A stretch of 64,000 bases of DNA from NCBI RefSeq assembly GCF_932294415.1, contig NC_065537.1, forward strand, positions 48,652,302-48,716,301, in the 5' to 3' direction. Position numbers and translations under genes: made by a program. This DNA comes from Quercus robur. Lineage: Eukaryota > Streptophyta > Magnoliopsida > Fagales > Fagaceae. Positions 1-11,065 of this stretch are shown here, in pieces. The notes under the pieces were generated by a model that saw only the letters and a list, made by a program, of their open reading frames with translations, made no database searches and was not told the DNA's origin. How positions within the stretch are numbered: position 1 is the first letter of the stretch; each line of letters begins with the position of its first letter.

Positions 1-116
1 ATAAATCAAGCCACAATTAAAATTTAGGAGTCTAAACTAGCTCTAGTGCTTATACTATCGAGCTTTCATAACTAAATAATAAATCAATGAAAAATCAAAA
101 CAAAAGTATTGTCTGT

Positions 117-879
117 TGTAGGGATAAAGGCCCAGAATAACATGTTGGGCCTTGGACTTTTGTCCGAGAACGCTGAATTGTCCAAGGAGGAGCAAGTAGT
201 TATTAGGGGTCCTCAGTGAAAGTCTTATAAGTGAGGAACGAACGGAAGGTGATCCGAGGAGAAGCTCCTCCTCAAATATGATGAATGCAGCTCAAGCATA
301 TATTCCAGCAACTAAGGTAACCCTCCAAGAAGCTTCAGCGATAGGAACATGTCTCATGAATGTGCAAGAAGGAAGAAAACTCAAAAATATCTAAAGGAAA
401 ACTGCTACCACCGCATTAAATGCACTACAGCTACTTTTCTGGCCGCATTTTTGTGGAGAAGACCTCTGAACAGTGCTATCTTGGCAAACGCAACTCACAG
501 AAAGCCAAAGAAGGTGTCTGATGGGACAAGTACTCAAGTAAGGGCTCAGATGATCAACAAGTGTAGAATCAAGATGGTCCAGAGAGGGCTATATAACGTG
601 AAAGACCCTTCATGGAGGAAAAAAAAATTGTGAACAACTCTATAATAAAGCTTTAAGAGTAAACATTTAAGAATTAGTATCCTCGGACCAATCCGAGAAC
701 GTTATTCCTTAATAAACTTCTGTTATCTTTCTCTTTTTAGCATCAAAACCTGTTTTTCTGTTATCTGATTCATGAGAGCCTAGTTTTCCAACCCATTCTC
801 TACAAATTTATTGTTTTGGGCTGTTTTGGGCTAAAGTCCATATACCCATTGGGCTAGAAGTCCAAATCAGGTCCTTACA
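117..879 (+). mobile_element. LTR copy (probable solo LTR), Gypsy-like family
   Basis: Starts TGTAGGGATAAAGG and ends CCTTACA. It contains a TATA-like GGGCTATATAACG near 590, the expected place for an LTR promoter. The same family occurs at 54123-54906 on the other strand: both start TGTAGGG(A/G)TAAAG and share the stretch around CAGATGATCAACA. No internal region lies beside it. The flanking 5-mers (TCTGT and CACAT) do not match, so either the ends have decayed or the insertion was rearranged. It abuts a LINE fragment directly. Confidence 0.7.
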
Positions 880-884
880 CACAT

Positions 885-1122
885 AATTCAGGTGACTTTG
901 GGTACATGGCTCTCAAATTGGATATGAGTAAGACCTATAATAGGGTGAAATAGTCATTTTTGGAAGACCTTATGCGAAATATGGGGTTCAATGAGAGGTG
1001 GATTGGGTTGGTTATGGTCTGCATTAAAATTATTTCTTACTCCATCCTCATCAATGGTGAGCCAAAAGGTTTGATCCATCCTACTAGAGCTATTAGGCAA
1101 GGGGATCCACTATCTCCTCAGA
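885..1122 (+). mobile_element. LINE (L1-type) reverse-transcriptase fragment
   Basis: The translation reads roughly MALKLDMSKTYNRVK, a stop, then SFLEDLMRNMGF and, further on, AIRQGDPLSP. These match the plant L1 reverse-transcriptase blocks LDMSKAYDRVEW and RQGDPLSP. Only about 80 codons remain, with one in-frame stop (TAG) replacing the expected W-proximal codon. Neither the 5' nor the 3' end of the LINE is present. It is a dead fragment left beside the LTR at 117-879. Confidence 0.8.
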
Positions 1123-1264
1123 GCATTCTTATCAAAAATGCTAAATGCTAAATTTTAACAGCAAATTTGTAAAAAGAACACTCCATCAAGAATGCTAAAT
1201 GCTATTACTTTTAACATCTAGCTACAATGGATTGTTATTTCTAGTAGCCCACTGTAGCAAGATG

Positions 1265-1308
<44 letters not shown>
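1123..1308. repeat. MITE-like remnant ending in a 44-bp poly-A run
   Basis: Begins with GAGCATTCTTATCAAAAATG, the GAGCAT...ATGCTAAATGC type terminus common to short plant DNA-transposon derivatives, and contains the motif AATGCTAAATGCTA twice. An uninterrupted A-run follows at about 1264-1308. A similar GCTCT-ended scrap lies at 6740-6762 (GAGAATGCTCTTAG). No complete element or target duplication can be delimited. Confidence 0.35.
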
Positions 1309-1310
<2 letters not shown>

Positions 1311-1816
1311 ATTTGTTTAATACTTGTAACCCTAGTTGTCTTCCTTATCTACTTCAAGGAAATTAATAGTCTCTCTGTCAGGAGGTTCTAAGTGTAAATT
1401 TGATTGTGCAATGAGGCTCTGTGTTTACTGTCTAGTGACTAATGATTAATTACCATACACCAATTTGTCCCTATTTAGAAAGCAACACATTCAATTCAGC
1501 AAAAATCAAGGGTTTGAAAAAAGAGATTTAATATATATTCGAGATCTGAGAAGTAATCATTGATTCATTACCAAACAGAGAGAAACAGAGAATCGTTTCT
1601 CACACGATCCACACCCCACAACTAACATTTTTTTTTTTTTGATATCACACGGTTCGCACCCCACAACTAACATGGTAGTTAATTCATCAAAAAAACATGG
1701 TAGTTAATTGAAAACATTAATAAATAAATAAAAAAGTATATTTAAATGAAGTGTTCAACGGAGGACGCCAGTAGCCTGAGTCTGTTTTGGGCGATCTGGA
1801 TTTGAATCTAAAGTAA

Positions 1817-2956
1817 ATGTCCCAAATGACAGAACCACCGATTCTCAACCGTCTTCCTTACGACATCGTTCTCAACATCCTGACAAGACTGCCGGTGAAA
1901 TCAGTGATAAGATTAAGGTGCGTTTCAAAATCCTTGTACTCCTCAATCACCACTCCCTATTTCATCTCCACCCACCTTAATCACACCAAAAACAACATAA
2001 ATCGTGACAATGCTTGTGTCATACACCTGCCCTACTCTTCTCGGCCTGCAATACCAGCCTGTACGGTCGCTTTGGACCGCTCGTTTGACACGATTTCTGA
2101 GATTCTAATTCCTTTTGATTTTCCTCATCCGCGTGCCCAAATAGTGGGTTCCTGCAATGGCTTGTTGTGTCTCGCTGATCTTGTTTACGGTAATGTTATA
2201 TATTTGTGGAACCCCAGCGTTAGAAAATTCAAGAAGTTGCCCGATCCTTGCTTAGTAAACTCTAAGTATGTTAAAATGGGATTCGCTTATCATTCCGAGA
2301 ATAATGACTACAAGGTTGTCAGGATTTTATCTCCTCCTTCGTCTGCACAGGTGGTTGAAGTGTACACATTAAGTTCGGGTTCATGGAGAAGGTTTGAAGT
2401 ATCTTTGGGAGCCAATGGTGTCTACTACTACTTTAGAAGATCCCTTTTGCCAACCCCATTTGTCAGTGGAGCTTTACACTGGATAGCAGGTGAAGGAGAA
2501 GAGTATCCCAAAGACAGAATGATTGTGTCATTTGATGTCAATAGTGAGAAATTCAGAAAGCTAGCACTGCCCCCTGGTCATATTATCGATGCCAAAAACC
2601 TTGAAACACATATTTCATCATTCAAGGGGAAACTGGCTTTTATTAGAAGTGAATATCCTGGCCGTGTCTTCTCAATATGGGTGATGAGGGAGTATGGTGT
2701 GGTTGACTCTTGGACTAAACTTTTTGTTGTACCATTTCAAAAAATAACTCATTGCACTGCCTTTACCGAGTATGGTTCACTTCTGGTGTTTTCGTACATC
2801 TACACAAATAGAATCAAGTCTGGCCAAAAGTTTGTTTTAGTTGACATTGAAACTCTACAGGAGAAAAATGATCTTGGTATCCAAATATCTCTATCTGCAG
2901 CTACTTTCATGGAGAGTCTTGTTTTACTTGATGGAGCAAATGTTGTATCTTACTAA
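1817..2956 (+). CDS. F-box/FBA-domain protein, copy 1 (SCF ubiquitin-ligase substrate adaptor)
   Basis: Intronless, 379 codons. An F-box occupies residues about 10-50 (LPYDIVLNILTRLPVKSVIR then LRCVSKSLYSSI); this motif binds SKP1 in SCF E3 ligases. It is followed by an F-box-associated (FBA) interaction domain, about residues 105-330, recognisable from GSCNGLLCL, LWNPSVRKFKKLP, FAYHSENNDYKVVRI, VSGALHWI and ESLVLLDG. Length and architecture match the plant F-box/kelch-FBA family that includes CPR1. The start is chosen because MSQMTEPPIL is shared with the copy at 6978. The two proteins agree at about nine residues in ten; differences cluster at residues 215-245 and 320-335, plausibly the substrate-facing part. 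Substrate unknown. No lesion seen. The leader lacks about 35 bp and a 230-bp segment present in copy 2. Confidence 0.93.
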   Translation: MSQMTEPPILNRLPYDIVLNILTRLPVKSVIRLRCVSKSLYSSITTPYFISTHLNHTKNNINRDNACVIHLPYSSRPAIPACTVALDRSFDTISEILIPFDFPHPRAQIVGSCNGLLCLADLVYGNVIYLWNPSVRKFKKLPDPCLVNSKYVKMGFAYHSENNDYKVVRILSPPSSAQVVEVYTLSSGSWRRFEVSLGANGVYYYFRRSLLPTPFVSGALHWIAGEGEEYPKDRMIVSFDVNSEKFRKLALPPGHIIDAKNLETHISSFKGKLAFIRSEYPGRVFSIWVMREYGVVDSWTKLFVVPFQKITHCTAFTEYGSLLVFSYIYTNRIKSGQKFVLVDIETLQEKNDLGIQISLSAATFMESLVLLDGANVVSY

Positions 2957-5301
2957 ACAGTGGTATGGATGAACTGAAACCCCTGTTATTCCTTTTCCTT
3001 TCGTTGTAGGCGTGATAGTATTGCGAAAAGCTTCATATTTTATCCCATGTTTACATCATGCTTCTGTGACTATTATAAATTAGTATTTGAGATTTGTGTG
3101 TTAATGGTTGCTGCGTTATGGATGTTGTTATTCCTTTTTTTCTATTATAATAATTAGGTATTGAATAAAAAAATGTTGAAAAATGTGTAGTTCTTAAAAA
3201 AAGAATAAATAATGAATGAAGAAATAATATTAAAATGAGATAAAGAGTCTGTTGAAAAGTGTATTTGAAAAAGTGGGTAAATAAAAATAAAAATCACTGT
3301 TCATTTTCCAAACAGTACAAAAATTTGAAAATTCTGCTAGAGATGCTCTAACTATGCACAATCAGAGGCAGCCTATGCAAAGAAGATATGAACATTATGG
3401 ATTCTACAGGACCCATAAAGTCTCTAGGTAGCATTTGCCTCCCTGTTAGCAGAATGGTCCTCAATTTTTCTTTTTGCTTTTTAGAATCAATGGTGTTCGA
3501 ATTTATGTTGAGTGGTTTTGATGTGTTTCACCATCCGTATGCATTATCAAACCAATTCCTCATATTATATTTATTTGATGTTGTTTGTTGATTCTGAAAT
3601 TGAAACCAACACTTTAACAATAAGATGCATGGATAGACTTTAGCGTAATTGGTTATTTATGCCCTCTTGGCTGTCGCATTATCTATTTTGTAATCAATCA
3701 CTTCCATCCAAATTAGCTCCTTATTATACTGGTAACGGTGGACCAATTAACTAGTTAGTTCCTTTTTAAGTATTTTGATTTTTTTTCCTTTAAGACAACA
3801 CTTTTGTCTTCACTCTTCAGTTAAAAATTCCCCCAATTTTGCATTCTGGTGTGGTTTATTTAAGGATGAGCATAGGAGAAAACAATGAGAGGACCTTGTG
3901 ATGCAAATTAGCATATTGTTTGGGATTTTCTGTGGTAGTCACCTTCACTTGCTAGACTTCTACTTCAAGTTGCATGTAGAGATTAATCGAAAAGCACTTA
4001 ATATAGGTACTTACAAGTGTTTCAGGCCCAGGTTTGCAATTGTAAATTTTGTTAATGAGTACATTCTTTATCTCTTTTTACATTGTGCAAATACAAAGCA
4101 ACAAACAAACAATTTAAGTTATTTGAACAGGTCATGGAAGCTTTTAGTCATCGTATTTAGAGCTCTGCCTTTTGGATTTTAATTGTCTTGTCAAGGGTCC
4201 TGTTCTAGCAGATGCAAAGGTGCTTCTGTTGTCCTAGTAAAAGATTCTTCATTTTGAGAGTCAAGCCAATTCAGGTTTGTATGGCAGATCCCCCACTTAT
4301 TGATGCTATTCAAAGTTAATACTACTATCTGTAGCTTGGTATCACTTATCAGTAGTCGATGTACAATCGAGTGACCTAGAATGTGTTTGATGTCACTTTT
4401 TGTCTCATCTTTAAGCAAGTAAGGTGGCCAAACGCACAATTTTATGCAATTTGTTACGTCCTGTCTTGTTGTGTGGCAATATAGTTGTGCACTAATGAAT
4501 TAGCAATTTGTTATCCTGTGGTACAGATTAAGATGAAACCAAATGCTGAGAAAAACCGAATGTCATTTTGTAAACCCGAACTTGCACACCTAGTTTGGCA
4601 AACTACGCCTCATCACAAGCCTCTACCCACCAAGTAGTGTCACTATCAAATCCTAAACATTGTCATCATTCCAATTCATCACCCACCACAATTATGATTT
4701 ATGTGCAAAACCAACAGAGTTTGATGTTCATAGTTTTTGAATTGGCATATTCAAGGGGCGCGTTGATCCGATTATATTCCCTATAACTAAATCGCTGTAA
4801 TTTGGTTTAGCATTGATTTCGGTTCTTCTGCTTCTACAAAATTGATTTGTAACCCTATTAAAGGCCACAAATATATAAATTTGGTTTTGTTTGTGTCAAT
4901 TTCGTCATGCAAATTAGGAATCAGCGTACCTTAACATGTATTTATCCCTCATCTTTCAAAAATAAATCAATTTTTTTAGATAAAACAACTTAATCATTTT
5001 AAGTTCATTTGATTTAGAACAAAATTAACTTATCTTCTAAGTTAAGAGAAAAAATTGACGCAATAATAATTAATTAATGAAATTGACACACACACATATA
5101 AATAAACTGATAAAATTGAAACCATCCATATTATCGGAGAACCAAAAGTGTAATTTGACCCAAGTTAAAATTTCCTATGGACTAAACCAAATAAAAAAAA
5201 TTTCTTTCTTTCTTTTTTTACCTTTTTTTTCCTCTCTAGTTAGGTTAAGTCTGGTTACAACTCACAAGTATCTTTTTACATACCTTCCCCTTCCCACCCC
5301 C

Positions 5302-5346
<45 letters not shown>

Positions 5347-5358
5347 AAAAAAAAAAAA
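2957..5358. other. Non-coding flank of F-box copy 1
   Basis: Holds the 3' UTR, about 200 bp of MITE-like AT-rich sequence (3130-3350) and the duplicated block 3350-5280. The small ORFs here do not keep frame between the two duplication units (11070-14150 is the partner), which argues against coding. A (CT)n microsatellite lies at about 5308-5343. No gene recognised. Confidence 0.7.
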
Positions 5359-5817
5359 ACTATTTTTGTTATACTTGTAACCCTTATTGTCTTCCTTATC
5401 TACTTCAAGTAAATTAATAGTCTCCCTGTCATGAGGTTCTAAGTGTAAATTTGATTGTGCAATGAGGTTTTGTGTTTATTGTCTAGTGACTAAGGATTAA
5501 TTACCATACACCAATTTGTCCCTATTTAGAAAGCAACACATTCAATTCAGCAAAAATAAAAATCAAGGGTTTGAAAAATGAGATTTACTATAAATTCAAG
5601 ATCTGAGAAGTGATCATTGATTCATTATTGAACTGAGAGAAACAGAGAAAGTATTCTTACAATTACAATTACAAAGAGCCACCAAACGAAAAGATCCTCA
5701 TGGATATACAAACAATTTGCCGAATCTGTCTCTCAATGTTCTTGAGTTGGAGCCTTTAAATTCATTGCTTGCATCGAGCATGTATGCATTAGGTGGATCA
5801 TTTGTTGATGCTGCGAG

Positions 5818-6400
5818 TAGGGGTGTCCACGGGTCGGTCCGGGTCGGGTTTATGCCCAACCCGGAACCGACCCGACTTAGTCGGGTGGATTAAAATATGA
5901 CCCGAAACCGACCCGAACGACTGGCTGGATTTTTCGGTTCGGGTCTTGTCGGTTTTGGGTTTCATTGTCGAGGCCGAAATCTGGCCGGATTCGGCGATAT
6001 CTGGCCGAAATCTGGCCGGATCCGTCGAGATCTGGCCTAGATTTCGTCGGATAACGTCGAGATCTCGCCATATTTGATCTGGTATGCTGAATATTTCGCC
6101 GGAAACGTTAAAGGTATTGGAGATTTGGTCTGGGTTGCTTAATATTTCGCCAGAAACGTTTAAAGGTATCGGAGATTGGTTTGGGTTGCGTAATATTTCG
6201 CCAGAAACGTTAAAGGTATCGGTTCGGGTCGAGTTTCACGGGTTTTGAAATGCAAAACCGCCAACCGACCCGCCGGAGGTTGGGTTTGACAATTCGGAAC
6301 CCGCGTCCGACCGCTGGAGTCGTCGGATCGAGTGGTGGCGGGTCGGAATCGGGCGGGTTGGCCGGGTTGAGCGGGTCACCGGGTCTCCTGGACACCCCTA
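5818..6400. mobile_element. Non-autonomous hAT-like element with perfect TIR and 8-bp target duplication
   Basis: Ends are the perfect inverted repeat TAGGGGTGTCCA...TGGACACCCCTA. Both flanks carry the same 8 bp, GCTGCGAG (5810-5817 and 6401-6408). An 8-bp duplication is the hAT superfamily hallmark. The 583-bp body is GC-rich relative to its surroundings, made of repeated GGGTCGG / CCGACCCG and TCTGGCCGGAT motifs, and has no transposase. ORFs on both strands are by-products of this composition. It interrupts older sequence (5640-5817 joined to 6409-6510) that is missing from duplication unit 1. Confidence 0.88.
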
Positions 6401-6977
6401 GCTGCGAGGATGAGAAGTTGGTGAAGGAGAGAGGTGTGAGGGTTGTTGTTGGGTACAGCTTGGTGCATGTGAACAACAAGGCATGTAGATTGTTAGCTGG
6501 GGATAAGTCCAACCCACAACTAACATTTTTTTTGATACCACACGGTTCACACCCCACAACTAACATGGTAGTAAATTGAAAACATAAAGAAAGAATAAAG
6601 AAACATAAAAAAAATAATAAAAAAATATTTAAATGAAGTGGTAAAATAATAAAATTGTTGATATTGAATATATTATAAAGTGAGATATTAAAACTAAAAA
6701 AAGTAATTTTTTAAGATGTTAAATGCTATATTTTATAACTTTTTTTTTATGAGAATGCTCTTAGCACAGATAAATTATGACTATTTATTTATTTATAAAA
6801 TTTTTTGTCCATTCGGCACTACAAAGGTAAAGCAACTCTACACTGCAGTACCGAAGTCTAAAGTAAAGCTCTATGTTCAACGGAGAACGCCAGTAGCCTG
6901 ATTCTGTTTCGGGCGATCTGGATTTGATCTTCGAACTTCAACAACTAGCAGCCGATCTGAATCTGAATCTAAAGTAA

Positions 6978-8117
6978 ATGTCCCAAATGACAGAACCACC
7001 GATTCTCAACCATCTTCCTTACGACATCGTTCTCAACATCCTGACAAGACTGCCGGTGAAATCAGTGATAAGATTAAGGTGCGTTTCAAAATCCTTGTAC
7101 TCCTCAATCACCACTCCCTATTTCATCTCCACCCACCTCAATCACACCAAAAACAACATAAATCGTGACAATGCTTGTGTCATCCACCTGCCCTACTCTT
7201 CTCGGCCTACAACACCAGCCTGTACGGTCGCTTTGGGCCGCTCGTTTGATACGATTTCTGAGATTCGAATTCCTTTTGATTTTCCTCATCCGCGTGTCCA
7301 AATAGTGGGCTCCTGCAATGGCTTATTGTGTCTCGCTGATCTTGTTTACGGTAATGTTATATATTTGTGGAACCCCAGCGTTAGAAAATTCAAGAAGTTG
7401 CCCAATCCTTGCTTAGGAAACTCTAAGTTTGTTAAACTGGGATTCGCTTATCATTCCGAGAATAATGACTACAAGGTTGTCAGGATTTCATCTCCTCCTT
7501 CGTCTCCACAGGTGGTTGAAGTGTACACATTAAGTTCGGGTTCATGGAGAAGGTTTGAAGTATCTTTGGGAGCCAATGGTGTCTACTACTACTTTAGAAG
7601 ATCCCTTTTGCCAACCCCATTGGTCAGTGGAGCTTTACACTGGATAGCAGTTACCACTGAAGGAGAAGAGTATCCCATAGACAGAATTATATCATTTGAT
7701 GTCAATTGTGAGAAATTCAGAGAGCTAGCACTGCCCCATGGTCATATCGATGACAAAAACCTTGAAACACATCTTTCATCATTCAAGGGGAAACTGGCTT
7801 TTATTACAAGTGAACAACCTGGCTTTGTCTTCTCAATATGGGTGATGAGGGAGTATGGTGTGGTTGACTCTTGGACTAAACTTTTTGTTGTACCATTTCA
7901 AAGAATAGCTCATTGCACTGCCTTCACCGAGTATGGTTCACTTCTGATGTTTTCGTACAACAACATAAGTAGATTCAAGTATGAAGACAAGTTTGTTTTA
8001 ATTGACATTGAAACTCTACAGGAGAAAAAGGATCTCGGTATCCAAATATCTCTATCTGCAGCTACTTTCGTGGAGAGTCTTGTTTTACTTGATGGAGCAA
8101 ATGTTGTATCTTACTAA
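6978..8117 (+). CDS. F-box/FBA-domain protein, copy 2
   Basis: Intronless, 379 codons, paralogue of 1817-2956 in the tandem unit. Same architecture: F-box at residues about 10-50, FBA domain about 105-330 with GSCNGLLCL, LWNPSVRKFKKLP, VSGALHWIA and ESLVLLDGANVV. Compared with copy 1 it has two extra residues (IAVTTEGEEYP against IAGEGEEYP) compensated by two single-residue losses, so the length is unchanged. The segment SYNNISRFKYEDK differs strongly from SYIYTNRIKSGQK in copy 1. Both reading frames are intact, which suggests both copies stayed functional after duplication. The expected role is SKP1-CUL1 adaptor for ubiquitination of an unknown substrate in cytosol or nucleus. The leader keeps a 35-bp stretch (around 6930-6965) that copy 1 lost. 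Confidence 0.93.
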   Translation: MSQMTEPPILNHLPYDIVLNILTRLPVKSVIRLRCVSKSLYSSITTPYFISTHLNHTKNNINRDNACVIHLPYSSRPTTPACTVALGRSFDTISEIRIPFDFPHPRVQIVGSCNGLLCLADLVYGNVIYLWNPSVRKFKKLPNPCLGNSKFVKLGFAYHSENNDYKVVRISSPPSSPQVVEVYTLSSGSWRRFEVSLGANGVYYYFRRSLLPTPLVSGALHWIAVTTEGEEYPIDRIISFDVNCEKFRELALPHGHIDDKNLETHLSSFKGKLAFITSEQPGFVFSIWVMREYGVVDSWTKLFVVPFQRIAHCTAFTEYGSLLMFSYNNISRFKYEDKFVLIDIETLQEKKDLGIQISLSAATFVESLVLLDGANVVSY

Positions 8118-8289
8118 ACGGTGGTATGGATGAACTGAAACCCTTGTTATTACTTTTCCTTTTGTTTAGGCGTGATAGTATTGCTAAAAGCTTCATATTT
8201 TATTCCATGTTTACATCATGCTTCTGTGACTATTATAAATTAGTATTTGAGATTTGTGTGTGAATGGTTGTTGCATTACGGATGTTGTT

Positions 8290-8709
8290 ATTCCTTTCCT
8301 TTAGTAGTACTTGTCTAGCGAGCATGTTGCACTTCCAAGGTCATATGTCTTACTTCCCTGGTTCAAGCTGCATGGTCTTTGTTGTTTGTGTATTACATTT
8401 AACCTTAATATCAATTGGAAGGAGCTAATTTTTATGACATTGAGTCGGTTGTGCAATACGTGATCTTCCTATATCATCCTATCTCTGGCCTCTAAGAGAT
8501 GTATCAAGGTGAGGAACACTATTTTACCATGCTTAGCTGGGTTCAATCACATGTTTGATGTCAGCGGATGTGGATTAACAAGTTTAGGAGCTGAAATGTT
8601 ATGTTTCTGTTCATACTGTTGTGTTCTTTATTTGAAAGAAACATGTATGGTTTATACTACTAAGGGATTTGTTCACTAAACTTGTTTGGTTAATGACGAA
8701 AAACTTAAA

Positions 8710-8744
<35 letters not shown>

Positions 8745-11065
8745 CTGTTAGGTTGTACAATTTCATAAAGTAGGTAAGTAAAGGCCATCTATTTTTTGAT
8801 AAGTAGTAAGAAAAGGCCATCTACAATGACTCAAAAGAGGCTATTTAGTATAGCCTTTAATAAGAATCAAGTACAACGACTCAAAAAGAATCAAGTACAC
8901 AGGTTGTATACTAGCTGAAGGTTATATAAGAGATCTAAAATTACAATGAACAATAAAATCAAATAAATTTGAAAAGAAAGTTTCCCTGAAGCTACCATCC
9001 ACTCAAGCAAGGTCTTCAGAAAATTTGCTTTTAATTCTAAAGTTGGTTTCTTATTTGTTTGCATTGGCGAATCTTCATCATAGTCAAAGATTTTTTGAAG
9101 CAGAGCATTGTAGGGGGAGCAAGGGTTAGTGCCTTCCTTTTCTTAATTGTTGGATTCAATGACGGTTCATCTTGGTGGAGAGGATGGCGTGGTTTGGAGT
9201 TAAATGGAATATAGAAAGTTTGATGTCCACTCTTATTGTAGGGCTTTCAGAGCACCTATTGGAGCTGTGTTTCTGTGAAATCCAGTGGTGTCCTTTAATG
9301 TTCTTTGTGCAAGACTGCAGCTTTAGGAAAAATTTTAATTAGTAAAGAATATCCAAAGGTAGTGGAGAGAAAATATTGATAAGCTGTTGCTGTTTAGTTA
9401 TAATTTGGTTATGGCTGCAAATGTTTCCTTGTTTCAGGTTTACTGGCTGCCTTAGTAGGTGGTTGAGATATTAGGATGGTAGGAAGGAAGGTGCAGAAGG
9501 CACAACAATAATGGTATTTGGAATGGTTATATCACTTTGCCTAAATGGTGTATTTTGTTAAAAGAAAAAACTGCACTTTTAAGGCTGTTGAGAATAGCTG
9601 AACCTTTTTTTTAAGGGGTCAAAGGCTCTTTGATAGGATGTCTGTCTTCGACCTTCCAGATGCTGTAATTTTGCTTGACAGTTCTTCTCAATATCTCCAG
9701 GGCACTAAAGTTTTACCCAAAGTTTTATAACTAAGAACAAAATTTTGTATGCATCCTCACTCTCTCCTTTTTGCACTGTTACAGTTGATGGATATGGTTT
9801 ATGGGTATTGCTCAAAGCTTCTAAAAAGCTCAAAGATTTAACTCGCCAAGCCTCTTTTTAGATTTTAAACAAACCTACGTCTTATTTGTTGAAGCATCCC
9901 ATATAATTTGTGCCTTAACTTCTAATTAACCCCTTTAACCACCTTATCTTAAAACTTTTGTTGCTTTCCTGAAAATTGCTGTGACTTGTTTCTGCACAAT
10001 TTGTTAGACTTCTTTCCTATAAACCCTGCTATTATGTTCAAAATACAAGCTCTAACTCCTTTTACAATTCCAAGCTCTTAACTTATCGTTTATCCTTTCC
10101 TTAGTAACCAAATAAGAAATTGTAGGAAATTTCTGTATTCCTGTGCAATCTTCTTTGGCTGAAACATCTGGTTTTGATAACTCCAATAGTTTCATGAAAC
10201 ATACAGCAACTTCACTTAAAATTTTGGAAAATAAAAATTCTACTGTTCACAAAATAAACTAAGCCCCAGAATTGCCACCAATTCCTACCCCATGTTAATC
10301 ACAACCCCCCCCTTTCAAACCTTTACTAACCTTTCTATTGACATTTTTACTCAGCAATTTGCTACCAATGAAACTATAATAATTAGCCCTAAACAGGCTA
10401 CTCCCTACAGCCCTAACAAACCTTTCATTCACTGACTGTGCAATGTAACTTTTCTTTCATGTTAGAGCCTCTCCTAATCCTAAGTCAGTTTGTTATTGGA
10501 GTTGTTTATCCTTACTATATTTTGTAATGAAAACAGTATTTGTCCATTAAGTTACTCAAATTTGAATTGTATATGTACTTGATTGCCAATTGAATTACTT
10601 CTGCCAAAATGAAAATCAAGACTGACAACTGATTGCTTATTGGGTCGCCCTTAACCTATGCTTCTTGGAGCTTTTTTTTTTCCCTACCCCAAGTTTATAT
10701 TATGCTTTTCTGCTGAGTACAGTGCACTGTTGTTTGATGGATGATGACCTAGAGTCCTGCCTTGTTATGGTCTTGTAGCTGAAATTTAAAATGGCTTCTC
10801 AGAATTTTAAAATTTAATAGTGAAACTAACCTAGTGTTCAAAAGAGGTGGGGTGAGTCTGTTTGGTCAAGCTGGTGGTACTCATGATCTAATGGTCTTGT
10901 ATCATGAAAAAAGTGGATTGTCATATGCATACTAACATTAAGATGCCTAACTTCTATACTCTTGTTAATTAGCCACTCAAAATTTGTACATTAACCTTTA
11001 AAGATCTTAGTTCTTGTATAATAGCCCTAAAAAAAATTAGAATATAAGTGCTCCTATGAAGTGGC
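8290..11065. other. 2.8-kb segment present only in duplication unit 2
   Basis: Lies between the 3' UTR of F-box copy 2 and the point where homology to unit 1 resumes (CTATGCACAATCAGAGG). It contains a (TA)n tract at about 8709-8740 and AT-rich single-copy-looking sequence. I find no ORF with recognisable domains, no TIR, no LTR and no obvious target duplication at its margins. It may be ancestral sequence deleted from unit 1 rather than an insertion. Confidence 0.5.

Larger units (their letters stand above)
1309..5359 (+). repeat. Tandem segmental duplication, unit 1 (about 4.05 kb)
   Basis: The start of this unit (about 1309, CTATTTGTTTAATACTTG) recurs at about 5360, straight after a (CT)n plus A-run, so the two units are direct neighbours. 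Shared blocks in order are: leader 1317-1690 with 5365-6570; F-box gene 1817-2956 with 6978-8117; 3' flank to about 3130 with about 8290; block 3350-5280 with about 11070-14150. Unit 1 lacks roughly 2.8 kb present in unit 2 between the 3' UTR and the 3350 block. In that place it has about 200 bp of AT-rich MITE-like sequence ending in GAGATGCTCTAAC. Apart from the F-box gene I see no gene in this unit. Confidence 0.85.

Noticed and set aside
117-884. Target duplication for the first LTR
   Set aside because: TCTGT and CACAT do not match; reported as an LTR copy without claiming intact insertion borders.
3388-4182. ORFs of 67 and 94 codons in the F-box downstream block
   Set aside because: The equivalent sequence in duplication unit 2 (about 11100-11900) breaks the frames; no domains.
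5077-5412. 111-codon ORF running into (CT)n and poly-A
   Set aside because: Composition driven by the microsatellite; the frame is not kept in the partner unit at about 13960-14180.
5640-6520. Possible split host gene fragment around the hAT-like insertion (LVKERGVRVVVGYSLVHVNN)
   Set aside because: With the insertion and one duplication copy ignored, no frame stays open across the junction and I recognise no family; left as unassigned sequence.
5877-6579. ORFs of 64-118 codons rich in Arg/Pro/Asp
   Set aside because: Composition artefact of the GC-rich hAT-like element body.
8290-11065. Search for a gene or autonomous transposon in the 2.8-kb unit-2-only segment
   Set aside because: No long ORF, domain motif, terminal repeat or target duplication found on either strand.
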